From contig NZ_AP027044.1 in NCBI RefSeq assembly GCF_027924665.1, positions 1-64,000 of the forward strand: DNA of 64,000 bases, written 5' to 3'. Origin of the DNA: Flavobacterium sp. GSB-24. GTDB lineage: Bacteria > Bacteroidota > Bacteroidia > Flavobacteriales > Flavobacteriaceae. The notes under the pieces were generated by a model that worked only from the letters and a program-made list of their open reading frames with translations, was not told the origin of the DNA and searched no databases. The translations under genes and the position numbers were made by a program. Shown here piece after piece: positions 25,223 to 33,283 of this stretch (positions are counted from its first letter, which is position 1; every line of letters starts with the position of its first letter).

Positions 25223-26188
25223 TTAAACTCCCATTACAGCTTTACTTGCTTTTGCAATTTGTTCACCGGCTTTTTGTCCTTTTTGTTCCATTTTTCCAGA
25301 AATACTACTTGTTGATGCATTTACCATCCAAGAACTGATTGATGGAATTGTTAGAAAACCAATTATTGTACAAAGGCTAATTAAAATACTGAAAGTGCTT
25401 ACTCCTGCTTCATATTCGTCTAATGGACGTAATTGGTTCATTAACTCAATTTTTGCTAAAATTCCTTGGAATATAAAGCCTATTGGCAACCATAAATAAA
25501 CATTTATATACTTCATTAACCATTGGGAAAAAGAGCCTTCAAGACTTGGAAATGTGGAAAGTGCCAGAACAAAAATTCCAAATAGAGACAGAACAATTAG
25601 ATAAAAACCTCTAATGATATTTAGAATAATTAATGCTAATTCAGAAACTAATAAAAGAGCATCTGTCAACATTTCAGTAAATGCATTAGAGATTACGTTA
25701 CCTGCTTCAGTTAATGTTGTTAGAATTGTGTCAGTTAAACTTTGTTCTTCATTTTTTTTAGGTGTATATCCTTTTTCAGCATTTGCTTCGGCGAGTAGTC
25801 GAGCCACTTCTGCTTTTATTTCAGGGTCTTCTTCTTCCATTCCCATCCATTCTTTTGTTTGAACCCTACTGACATTATATTGGTCTGTCATATCCTGAAT
25901 TGCTACTGCTCGTGCAGCTTCAGTTATGGCATTAAGTGGAATATTTATTACAGTTATAAAAGTTGTATAATAAAATATACCCAAAAATGTAAGCAGGAAT
26001 TTCTTCAGGAACTTGCTAAGTGCTTCATTGTTGTTTGAACCGTCCATCATTTGAAAAAAAGCAAAATATGCCGATACGATTAATCCTAACAATGCTATAA
26101 TTTTTGCTACAAAAAGAAAGGAATCCATACTTTTTAAGTAGTCTTCCATGATCTCATTTAAATATCCGTTTATGTATGTTCCGTCCAT
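25223..26188 (-). CDS. traJ: TraJ-like conjugal transfer membrane protein
   Basis: A 321-residue polytopic inner-membrane protein (VirB6-like). Hydrophobic segments are at about residues 23-45, 65-85, 172-210, 226-245 and 265-285, with the family pattern YLWLPIGFIFQGILAKIELM. An acidic cytoplasmic stretch occurs around residues 110-145. It starts 2 bp after the end of the upstream TraI-like gene. It probably forms part of the channel through the inner membrane. Confidence 0.88.
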   Translation of the reverse strand: MDGTYINGYLNEIMEDYLKSMDSFLFVAKIIALLGLIVSAYFAFFQMMDGSNNNEALSKFLKKFLLTFLGIFYYTTFITVINIPLNAITEAARAVAIQDMTDQYNVSRVQTKEWMGMEEEDPEIKAEVARLLAEANAEKGYTPKKNEEQSLTDTILTTLTEAGNVISNAFTEMLTDALLLVSELALIILNIIRGFYLIVLSLFGIFVLALSTFPSLEGSFSQWLMKYINVYLWLPIGFIFQGILAKIELMNQLRPLDEYEAGVSTFSILISLCTIIGFLTIPSISSWMVNASTSSISGKMEQKGQKAGEQIAKASKAVMGV

Positions 26189-26190
26189 GA

Positions 26191-26826
26191 TTAATCTTTT
26201 ATTTGGTTAAAACTGTTTTTGTTTTCTTGAATAAACTGCTGTTGATTTTTCCCTTTGGTTTTTTGAGCAACAGCTCTTTTAATTGAGCCATTAAAATATC
26301 TGATCATATTTTTGTTTTTGCTCATTTTTGTTTCTACTTCACTTAGTATAGTTAACCGTTCAGCATCGTTCATTTTTAAATTACCATCAGTTATTACTTT
26401 TGTCCCGTATTCAAAATCATCTAGTGCCTTACCTACCATTTTAGTATAAACTGAAGAAAAGACGGCTCTATCTTTTGCACTAATATTTTTATCTGAGTAG
26501 ACATAACTAATTCCTTTTGAATATTCAGAAGTGATTTCAGACAAACTGTTTTTCATATTGACTACCTGTTTACTCTGCTTCACATAATCAGAAATGTCCT
26601 CAACCATTTCAACAGTCTTATCATATTGTTTTTTTAATGCAGTTAATTGGTTTAATGTTGCAACTGCTTTTGCTAATGCGGAAGCTCTATCTCCAGCTGC
26701 TTTCATTGCTGAAGTATTTAAGGCAGTTAATTGCCCGCCTGCGGCTGCATCTGTAACAGGAATTTGAGCAAAGCCTTTAAATGATACCAAACAAATCATT
26801 ACTATTATTAGAGTTATTTTTTTCAT
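26191..26826 (-). CDS. TraI-like conjugal transfer protein (DUF4141-like), copy 2
   Basis: A 211-residue exported helical protein: signal peptide (MKKITLIIVMICLVSFKGFAQ), then long helices with LNQLTALKKQYDKTVEMVEDI and a C-terminal segment with SEVETKMSKNKNMIRYF. This looks like the VirB5/TrbJ-type component called TraI in Bacteroidota systems. It shares layout and key stretches with the next gene upstream (SEISS/TSEYSKGxxxxY and a LDDFEFxxxxIxDxNxxM block), so the pair arose by duplication. Confidence 0.7.
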   Translation of the reverse strand: MKKITLIIVMICLVSFKGFAQIPVTDAAAGGQLTALNTSAMKAAGDRASALAKAVATLNQLTALKKQYDKTVEMVEDISDYVKQSKQVVNMKNSLSEITSEYSKGISYVYSDKNISAKDRAVFSSVYTKMVGKALDDFEYGTKVITDGNLKMNDAERLTILSEVETKMSKNKNMIRYFNGSIKRAVAQKTKGKNQQQFIQENKNSFNQIKD

Positions 26827-26831
26827 GGTTT

Positions 26832-27431
26832 CTAATTTTTATTATTTTGTTTCACATTTAGATTAAGTTTTTTGTAATCAGAATCAGAGGAAATTTTTTC
26901 GTTATAAAAACTCATTGTATCTCTTCTCTGAAATTGTTTGTTTTTTAGATCTTCAACAACTGCTATGATTTTTTTGTTACTCATTTGAATATTGTCATTT
27001 TTGATTATTCGTATGGCAAATTCAAAATCATCTAAGCTTTCACTTATCGTGGTATTATAGATTTTTTCATAATTTTCCTTTTCACTGGACGTTATCATAT
27101 CATCTTTTTTTAGGAAGAATACTCCTTTCGAATAAATAGAAGATATTTCAGAAAGCAGGTGTTTCATATACATTGTTTCCTGGCTTAATTTATCGTTCTG
27201 ATCATTCTTTTCGTAGTTGTTCAAAAGTGAATTGTATTGACCATTTAATACTGTGATTTTTTTGATAATACTTATTGCATTTCCAATTTCGGCTTCATTT
27301 TTAACTGGTGCAGATTTTGTCGGTTCAGTTAATGTGTCTAGCGCTTTTAAAGCTTCGAGTTCTTGGCTGTTTTGTGCATTCACACTAAAAATTGCCATAT
27401 TAAATAGTGTAACTAAAATTATTTTTTTCAT
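26832..27431 (-). CDS. TraI-like conjugal transfer protein, copy 1
   Basis: A 199-residue paralogue of the following gene, with signal peptide MKKIILVTLFNMAIFSVNAQ. Shared features include a LSEISSIYSKGVFFL segment and ESLDDFEFAIRIIKNDNIQMS. The start at 27431 is chosen because the earlier in-frame ATG at 27470 lies in the traG stop region and the signal peptide begins here. It follows traG by 22 bp. Divergence from copy 2 suggests specialised roles, for instance different partners at the pilus tip or base. Confidence 0.68.
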   Translation of the reverse strand: MKKIILVTLFNMAIFSVNAQNSQELEALKALDTLTEPTKSAPVKNEAEIGNAISIIKKITVLNGQYNSLLNNYEKNDQNDKLSQETMYMKHLLSEISSIYSKGVFFLKKDDMITSSEKENYEKIYNTTISESLDDFEFAIRIIKNDNIQMSNKKIIAVVEDLKNKQFQRRDTMSFYNEKISSDSDYKKLNLNVKQNNKN

Positions 27432-27453
27432 TGTTTTAAAATTGTTTATGGTT

Positions 27454-29943
27454 TTACATTTTATCAGCAAACATTTTAATTCCAGTTTCTAAATCACCGT
27501 ATTGATCTGCTAATAGTTCTATTTTTTCTTTTTCACTTTTTTCAGTGGTATAGGTTGCATATTCTTCTTTAGAAACATTCAGTCCGTAAATCGTTCCTTC
27601 ATTACCCAGTCCTATAAAAACTTCTTTATATTTTCCTCCGGGTAAATTGTTTCTATTAAGAGATAGAATTTGTTCTTTTGCTTTGTCTGAAAGAGATAAT
27701 GAAGCTTGAATTGCGTCGAAATCATTTGCGTACTCTCGCATATCAAGTAATATTTTAGCTCCGCAGTTTTTAAGTACTGTATCTTTGACAATTTTATTTC
27801 CAATAATATCATCTAGTTCCTGTGTAACTAGCCAAGCTTCCCCAAAGTGTTTACGAACTGTTTTAAAAAGATATTTTAGAAATTCTGCCATACCTTCTTT
27901 AGTAATAGCTTTCCAAGCTTCTTCTAGTAATAACACTTTTCTAGTTCCTTTTAAAAGCCTCATTTTGGTTATGAATGTGTCCATAATCATTAAGGTTACA
28001 ATTGGAAATAAAATAGAGTGATCTTTAATATTATCTAGCTCAAATATTATTAACTTTTGATGTAGAAGATCAATATTCTCTTTTGAGTTTAAGAGATAAT
28101 CATACTCCCCTCCTTGATAAAACATTCGTAATACATTTTCGAATGAATTTGCATTAATTAAGTTTGATTGTTTTGTGTCTGCAATTTTTGGAAAATAAAC
28201 TTCTACCATGAATTTGTAGTAAGAATTAAAATCCATAAACTCATTAGTTTTATCTATATGGTCGTAATATTCATTCAACGCTTCACGGATAATTGCATCT
28301 TCGTCTTTTGTTTCATCACCTGCATTTTTTTTCCATAGCGTGAAAATCAGTTTTATTAAACTTTCCTTTTTTTCTATATTAATTTTATTTCTTGTAGCAG
28401 TAATTTTGACTTTTCCATTTGCATCATATTCCTCTTCTAAATCTCCTCTTTCAACATAAAATGGATTAAAGGAAATTGGTTTTTCAGTTGTGAATGTTAA
28501 ATACGTCCCCCCTCTTAATTTACATAAGCGTTCATAGGAATCTCCGACATCAACAATTACCATGTGAGTATTAAAATCCAAATAGCTGTTTACCATATGG
28601 TTTGTTGTAAATGACTTTCCAGAACCAGATGGTCCAATAATCATTTTATTTCTATTTGTGGTAGTTCCAATTTTCATTGGTAAGTCAGATATATCCACAT
28701 ATAGTGGAGTACCATTATATCTGTCTGCCAATTGCATTCCAAATTCAGAGATATCATCTGTACTGGTTGTTTCGTAAATTGAAAGTGCAGAAGCTTGAAT
28801 ATCTAATAATTTAAATGTTTGGTCGAAATAACCTAAGTCTGCAATATTCCCTGGATAACAGCTTAACCAAAGGGGAAGAACTTCGTTCCATGCAACGTTT
28901 GGTCTAAAATTTATTGAATTAAAATTGGCAATAAGTTTATTTTGTAAAAACTCTAGATTTGACTGATCTGCGTCCCACAACATTACGTTACTATGATAAG
29001 AAACAGGGAAGTAACCTTCTTCTAACTTCTGAGCGTAACTTTGTGAATCCTCTAAATTTAAAGGATTAGCTGTGTCTTGTGCCAAGAAAGTTTTATTGTA
29101 ATTGTCAATATTTTTTAACTCGATTTTTATATCTTCCTTACTTTCCTTTATCCAAACCTGATTTACTATGTGATTTTCTTTGAACCCTAACCCTATTGGA
29201 TGATATATTGAAAACTTCACACTAGATTTATCAGTAGAAAATTTTGTATCTACATATGTGTTTTCATATTCATTTGGAAGACACTCTAAAGAATTTACTG
29301 CTAAGGAGCTGATAAAGTTTGTGCCAATTTTAGTTTTAGTTGAATCCTGGAATATCTCTGAAGAAAATTTAAGTTCTCCAAAATTCATATTTTCATATTG
29401 ATCACATAAAGTTTCAATTTCTTTTCTGTCTAATCCTCTTAATTCAAAGGACTGTGATTCTTTAAAAATAGATTTAATACGCTCTACGGCTACGTCAAAT
29501 TCATTTTTAACCTGTGTAGATTTTAGTTCCTTTGGAACAAAATTATTTTTGAATACCAAAGAAGTTAAAGAGTTGTTTTTTTTTATAGTCGGTGAAGACT
29601 GGCTAATTATTAAATAAGTTTTATGTTCCAGTAATGGAGCTTCATTGAACTTTGCTTTATATGCCGATTTTAAAAAATCGTCATTTCTATTTTGGATTTT
29701 ATTACTATTAAATTTCTTTTTGAAATAGATATCCATTTTGTGAATTATGGTATAATCAGGAAGAACACTAAATATTGAATTAAATTCATTCATACATCTT
29801 TCATATTCTTTAGTAGACATAGTAAATATTGCAGGAAGTTTTAATTCAAATATTCGAGAATACGAACCAATCTTTGATAATATTGTATTATCATCATCTA
29901 TCGTCCATATTGGACGAATACTATCTAGGTTAACTTGTTTCAT
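27454..29943 (-). CDS. traG: TraG-family conjugation ATPase (VirB4-like)
   Basis: An 829-residue ATPase powering the type IV secretion system. Walker A GPSGSGKSF lies near residue 440 and Walker B VLLLEEAW near residue 670, followed by FKTVRKHFGEAWLVTQELDDI, a VirB4 hallmark. The N-terminal half is the family domain that contacts the channel. The start overlaps the traF stop by 4 bp, so the two are coupled. Length is in the usual range for Bacteroidota TraG (about 830). Confidence 0.93.
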   Translation of the reverse strand: MKQVNLDSIRPIWTIDDDNTILSKIGSYSRIFELKLPAIFTMSTKEYERCMNEFNSIFSVLPDYTIIHKMDIYFKKKFNSNKIQNRNDDFLKSAYKAKFNEAPLLEHKTYLIISQSSPTIKKNNSLTSLVFKNNFVPKELKSTQVKNEFDVAVERIKSIFKESQSFELRGLDRKEIETLCDQYENMNFGELKFSSEIFQDSTKTKIGTNFISSLAVNSLECLPNEYENTYVDTKFSTDKSSVKFSIYHPIGLGFKENHIVNQVWIKESKEDIKIELKNIDNYNKTFLAQDTANPLNLEDSQSYAQKLEEGYFPVSYHSNVMLWDADQSNLEFLQNKLIANFNSINFRPNVAWNEVLPLWLSCYPGNIADLGYFDQTFKLLDIQASALSIYETTSTDDISEFGMQLADRYNGTPLYVDISDLPMKIGTTTNRNKMIIGPSGSGKSFTTNHMVNSYLDFNTHMVIVDVGDSYERLCKLRGGTYLTFTTEKPISFNPFYVERGDLEEEYDANGKVKITATRNKINIEKKESLIKLIFTLWKKNAGDETKDEDAIIREALNEYYDHIDKTNEFMDFNSYYKFMVEVYFPKIADTKQSNLINANSFENVLRMFYQGGEYDYLLNSKENIDLLHQKLIIFELDNIKDHSILFPIVTLMIMDTFITKMRLLKGTRKVLLLEEAWKAITKEGMAEFLKYLFKTVRKHFGEAWLVTQELDDIIGNKIVKDTVLKNCGAKILLDMREYANDFDAIQASLSLSDKAKEQILSLNRNNLPGGKYKEVFIGLGNEGTIYGLNVSKEEYATYTTEKSEKEKIELLADQYGDLETGIKMFADKM

Positions 29944-30227
29944 AATTTTTTAGGCTTTATAACAAAGGTTTTTCTACAGCTACTTTTAAGAGATTTGTTT
30001 AAATCTCCTTTTGAAAGTTTCTTAAGATCATTGTACTTGTACAACAAAAAACACAACACAGCTAGAGTGAGTATTAATCGAACTAACATTGGAAAAGGAA
30101 AGATTAAAAAGATCAGTATCAGAAATAAACCTCCCCCGATAAACATTAGCATTGTTGTAAGGTATGTCCCCCGCACCCCTCTGAAGGATGCAGGAGAACC
30201 AACTCTTTTTCTAGGATTAAATTTCAT
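29940..30227 (-). CDS. traF: TraF-like protein (DUF4133)
   Basis: A 95-residue inner-membrane protein with FNPRKRVGSPASFRGVRGTYL at its N-terminus, typical of DUF4133/TraF, and two membrane segments (about 25-65). It is the VirB3-like partner of TraG and overlaps the traG start by 4 bp. Confidence 0.88.
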   Translation of the reverse strand: MKFNPRKRVGSPASFRGVRGTYLTTMLMFIGGGLFLILIFLIFPFPMLVRLILTLAVLCFLLYKYNDLKKLSKGDLNKSLKSSCRKTFVIKPKKL

Positions 30228-30230
30228 TCC

Positions 30231-30530
30231 TTATACAGAGAATGTCGCTTTGATTATAAAACCTGCAGCGATCAAGAATACAAAAGCAAAACCCCATTGG
30301 CCCATTGCTTTATTTGTATCCTGATCGCCGTTCTGATGTTTGGAATATACACGTATAGCGCCAAATACTCCGATTATGGCAGCTATAACGTATAAAAATG
30401 TGGTAATTGGTTCAACAATGCTTTGAAGTTCGCCTGTTGCCGCTGACAATCCGCTTGCCAGTCCTCCTGATTTTTGAGCAAAACCAATTGAGGTAACTAA
30501 TAATAATAATGGTGATAACGCTTTTTTCAT
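30231..30530 (-). CDS. traE: TraE-like pilin-type protein (DUF4134)
   Basis: A 99-residue protein with a signal peptide (MKKALSPLLLLVTSIGFAQ) and two further membrane segments (about 41-60 and 77-96) separated by a short polar loop, KHQNGDQDTNKAMGQW. This is the DUF4134/TraE family, the VirB2-like (pilin) candidate. It precedes traF by 3 bp. Confidence 0.88.
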   Translation of the reverse strand: MKKALSPLLLLVTSIGFAQKSGGLASGLSAATGELQSIVEPITTFLYVIAAIIGVFGAIRVYSKHQNGDQDTNKAMGQWGFAFVFLIAAGFIIKATFSV

Positions 30531-30584
30531 AATATATAAAGTTTAAATTATTACTTCTTTATATTCTGAAAGCGCCTTTAAAAT

Positions 30585-30932
30585 CTATTTTTCAGTATCT
30601 ATATCATTATCTAATAGTAATTGATCTAGACTGTTATTAGTGTTTAATTCTCTTTCGAGATCATTAATATCTTCTAACGTTTTACGCCAGTCACTGTTTT
30701 CATTTTCTGAAATTACAGGCTTAGCGTTAACTTTATTGTATACCGGAGCGCTTTCAAAATTATCGGCTAATTTATGAAAATTTTTAACACTCGGTTCATC
30801 TTCGTTAAAATTTTTAATAATATGTCTTTTTTTTAATTTTCTCTCATAGAGTATTAAGACAAGATAATATAGCAGTATTATAGCAATACCGCTTATTATA
30901 TATACTGGATTTATATTTAAAAACTTATCCAT
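30585..30932 (-). CDS. Small membrane-anchored tra-operon protein (115 aa)
   Basis: One N-terminal membrane segment (about residues 11-28) with a basic stretch behind it (ERKLKKRH) and a long acidic cytoplasmic tail (WRKTLEDINDLERELNTNN). It stands where CTnDOT has traC/traD, but I cannot assign it to either with confidence. It follows the TraB-like gene by 3 bp and is 54 bp from traE. Confidence 0.55.
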   Translation of the reverse strand: MDKFLNINPVYIISGIAIILLYYLVLILYERKLKKRHIIKNFNEDEPSVKNFHKLADNFESAPVYNKVNAKPVISENENSDWRKTLEDINDLERELNTNNSLDQLLLDNDIDTEK

Positions 30933-30935
30933 GCT

Positions 30936-31400
30936 TTAGATCATTTTTTTCATAAGCGCTTCAATATCTTCTTTATTTTCCTCTAGGAATGAAGTAAAGA
31001 TTGCATTTGTTAAATCATTAAGATTCACTTTAGATGATAACGCCAGCATTTTTAATTTATATTGAAGTTGTGGTGTTACAATTAAAGATGTTTTTTCTTT
31101 ATTTTTAATTGGATTTTTTTCGTTGTACAATGCAATTATATTTTCTATAAACTCCTTATTGTTTTTAGATTTTGATTTTCTAGTTTGATCTGGTTTTATG
31201 TTTGCCACATGATTAACCTCGTCTTTAGCTTGGTCATTAATATTTTGAATTTCTTCTTTTTCTTCTTCTTGAACGTCATTGTTTAATTCTCCAGGTTCTG
31301 TTACAGCTTTTTCCTTTCCCTGTGGTTCAGTCTTAGACAAGTCATTTAAACTCGCACCAGTTGCAATTGCAGATATGAAACTATTATTATTCTTTTTCAT
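30936..31400 (-). CDS. TraB-like protein (DUF3408-like), partner of ParA
   Basis: A 154-residue protein with a charged, disordered N-terminal half (residues 15-95) and a C-terminal ribbon-helix-helix-like region (TSLIVTPQLQYKLKMLALSSKVNLNDLTNAIFTSFLEENKEDI) like DUF3408/TraB. Its start overlaps parA by 14 bp. In small ParA systems the second gene is a DNA-binding adaptor that binds centromere repeats, so this is the best candidate to bind the AGTATAATAGTATA repeats at 32440-32680 (inference). Confidence 0.65.
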   Translation of the reverse strand: MKKNNNSFISAIATGASLNDLSKTEPQGKEKAVTEPGELNNDVQEEEKEEIQNINDQAKDEVNHVANIKPDQTRKSKSKNNKEFIENIIALYNEKNPIKNKEKTSLIVTPQLQYKLKMLALSSKVNLNDLTNAIFTSFLEENKEDIEALMKKMI

Positions 31401-32148
31401 TTTTATTCTTGTTTATATTTTTTAAAATTTCTTCCATTAATCCTATAATTGGTTTGTCATAATTTGGATACAAAGTAGAAAGTAGTCCTTTATTACCGTC
31501 TCTTAAATAAAGACTAACGTATTTTTTTCTTCTATTAATTACATTGTCCAAAACATTAAAACCATTAGTCTTGAGATCATTGATTAACATATTGTATGTT
31601 CCTGATGCAACACTATCAACATTATTTAATACAATTCCATAATTCATATCGCTGTTAGCAGAAATTGGGGCAATTACACTTGCAACAAATGAAATTGTAC
31701 TTCTTACAACATCAAACTCAGTACTTGTGGGAACTATAATATAATCAAATATTTTGATAAAATCTTCATTATAACCCTCGGTATTCACTGTACCTACAAC
31801 ATCAATGATTGTGTATTCATAATTGCTCTTTAGAAGATCAATTTTTGAAGTTACATCTTGAATGTCACCTTTATAAATATTAATAGGTACAAAATCATTT
31901 TTATATATATTTTGAACCTTTGATGAATAGAAATTGTTTCCATCTTCTAAAGCGAGTTTTAATAATGATGCTTCTTCATTTCGAATTGCGTCGATTGAAT
32001 ATTGGGGGTTATCAGAATCATACAACGCAACAAAGTTAGATTCTTTTTTGAAATTCAAATTGTGATATAATGCCATTGCAAGATGCATTGCCAATGTTGA
32101 TTTTCCTACTCCCCCCTTTTGGTTCAATAACCCAATAATTTTTCCCAT
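31387..32148 (-). CDS. ParA/TraA-family ATPase
   Basis: A 253-residue ParA-type P-loop ATPase: the deviant Walker A KGGVGKST at residues 11-18, the A' aspartate in ALYDSDNPQYS, and the TIIDVVG stretch. It is first in the tra operon, as TraA is in CTnDOT-like elements, and is translationally coupled to the TraB-like gene. The role is plasmid partition and/or positioning of the transfer apparatus. The long AT-rich region upstream with direct repeats is a likely centromere. Confidence 0.88.
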   Translation of the reverse strand: MGKIIGLLNQKGGVGKSTLAMHLAMALYHNLNFKKESNFVALYDSDNPQYSIDAIRNEEASLLKLALEDGNNFYSSKVQNIYKNDFVPINIYKGDIQDVTSKIDLLKSNYEYTIIDVVGTVNTEGYNEDFIKIFDYIIVPTSTEFDVVRSTISFVASVIAPISANSDMNYGIVLNNVDSVASGTYNMLINDLKTNGFNVLDNVINRRKKYVSLYLRDGNKGLLSTLYPNYDKPIIGLMEEILKNINKNKNEKE

Positions 32149-32302
32149 GATTTATTAATTTATAAAATTAGAAATTTATTTTTTTACTTATTAATTAAAT
32201 TATTAATGTTTTTTTTTATTTAGAAATAAATTAAATAATGAATTTATATATTAATTAAATACTTAACTATTTTAAATATTAACTAATTTATAAATTAAAA
32301 AA

Positions 32303-32338
32303 CAAATATATATATTAACAAAATAATAAACAAATATA
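32303..32338 (-). promoter_or_regulatory. Two candidate promoters of the parA/tra operon
   Basis: TATATTTG -7 boxes on the minus strand at 32338-32331 and 32310-32303, 28 bp apart. They would give a tra leader of about 150-180 nt before the parA start codon. Confidence 0.45.
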
Positions 32339-32440
32339 TTAATATAAAAATAAATTAATTAATTAATATAAAAGTATACTAGTATAAAAGTATAACTTTA
32401 TAAAGTTATAACTATATCAAGAACCTAAATCATAAAAGCA

Positions 32441-32671
32441 TAAAAGTATAATAGTATAAAAGTATAATAGTATAATTACTTATGAGTTGTTGGACGCTAA
32501 CAAAAGTATAAAAGTATAATAGTGTATTAGTATAAAAGTATATTCATTTTTTTAATCTTGATTTTGAACAGGTATTTTAAAGTATAATTTTATACTATTA
32601 TACTTTTATACAACTTCTTTTATGGCGGAATTTATAGGAATCCAAAAGTATAATAGTACAATAGTATAATT
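32441..32671. repeat. Centromere-like repeats near parA
   Basis: Repeats of AAAAGTATAATAGTATA and partial copies at about 32442-32475, 32502-32540 and 32644-32670, with inverted copies (TATACTATTATACTTTTATA) at 32591-32610. They share AGTATAATA with the regulatory dyad AGTATAATACT. Their place next to parA suggests a parS-like site. Confidence 0.5.
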
Positions 32672-32748
32672 CTATAATTCATTTAATTAATAAAAATATA
32701 CTTAAACAGATTATTCACTTAATTCTATTAATTAAATAATAAAAAGTT

Positions 32749-32756
32749 TATCTTTG
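32749..32756 (+). promoter_or_regulatory. -7 box of the mobilization operon
   Basis: TATCTTTG. It would start a transcript at about 32763 that passes through the putative oriT into the 32911 and 33284 genes. Confidence 0.5.
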
Positions 32757-32773
32757 AAATTACGAAGTAATTT

Positions 32774-32881
32774 AGCGAGGTGTGTTATGATACGTATCAA
32801 AACTAAAAAATCTACGATTTTTTGTTTTTCACGCCTCCTAACGCCTCGCCCTTCGGGAATAAAATACTCCGGAGTCGTATT
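32774..32881 (+). other. Candidate origin of transfer (oriT)
   Basis: A GC-richer island with several dyads directly before the relaxosome genes: palindrome TGATACGTATCA (32788-32799), hairpin AAAAAATC tac GATTTTTT (32805-32823), a direct repeat ACGCCTC at 32831 and 32841 whose inverse (GCGAGGTGTG) occurs at 32775, hairpin CCCTTCGGG (32849-32857) and AATACTCCGGAGTcGTATT (32864-32881). This layout is typical of oriT. The nick site cannot be placed. Confidence 0.6.
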
Positions 32882-32910
32882 TTTAAAAAATTGGAAATTG
32901 ATCTATTTTT

Positions 32911-33270
32911 ATGAGCAGACCAGAAAAAGAAAAAAAGAAAACATTTAGAAAAGAAATTTTATTTTCAGAAGAAGAGTATAAAGTAATAACTGATAAGTTT
33001 GAAAAAAGCGATTATACAAATATTAACTCGATGCTTCGTGATATTTTGATCAATAATGAATATCGAATTGTTACTTTTGATAATGATGCAAGAATAAAAA
33101 AAGGAATACTAATTGAAGAAGTTAGACGCATAGGAAATAACTTTAATCAATTAATTAGAAGTTTTAATCAACGAAAAATGGATTCATTTTCAAAAGATGA
33201 AATTAATTTATTGATTAAAAATGTAGATGATATTAAAATTATTTACAGTAAAATTGAGAGTAATATTTAA
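32911..33270 (+). CDS. Relaxosome accessory protein (MobC/NikA-like)
   Basis: A 119-residue basic protein. The N-terminus (RKEILFSEEEYKVITDKFEKS ... NINSMLRDILIN) looks like a ribbon-helix-helix, and the C-terminal part has IRRIGNNFNQLIRSFN-type residues (EVRRIGNNFNQLIRSFNQ), the hallmark of MobC-like relaxosome proteins. It lies just after the putative oriT and 13 bp before the relaxase gene. It is expected to bind oriT and help the relaxase open the DNA. ATG at 32911 fits the family length. Confidence 0.82.
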   Translation: MSRPEKEKKKTFRKEILFSEEEYKVITDKFEKSDYTNINSMLRDILINNEYRIVTFDNDARIKKGILIEEVRRIGNNFNQLIRSFNQRKMDSFSKDEINLLIKNVDDIKIIYSKIESNI

Positions 33271-33283
33271 GGATTAATAATTA

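Larger units (their letters stand above)
32149..32748. other. AT-rich control region between parA and the mob genes
   Basis: About 600 bp with no credible gene. It is over 80 percent A+T. It holds two minus-strand -7 boxes for parA and a set of AGTATAATAGTATA-like repeats. It probably combines the tra operon promoter with the partition site. Confidence 0.6.

Noticed and set aside
26250..26275. Another CCAAAGGGAA-like match in the TraI-like gene
   Set aside because: Coding sequence on the minus strand (KTKGKNQ), without the other module parts.
32754..32948. Plus-strand open frame of 64 codons before the mob genes
   Set aside because: It runs through the dyad-rich putative oriT and overlaps the MobC-like start. 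The product looks random.
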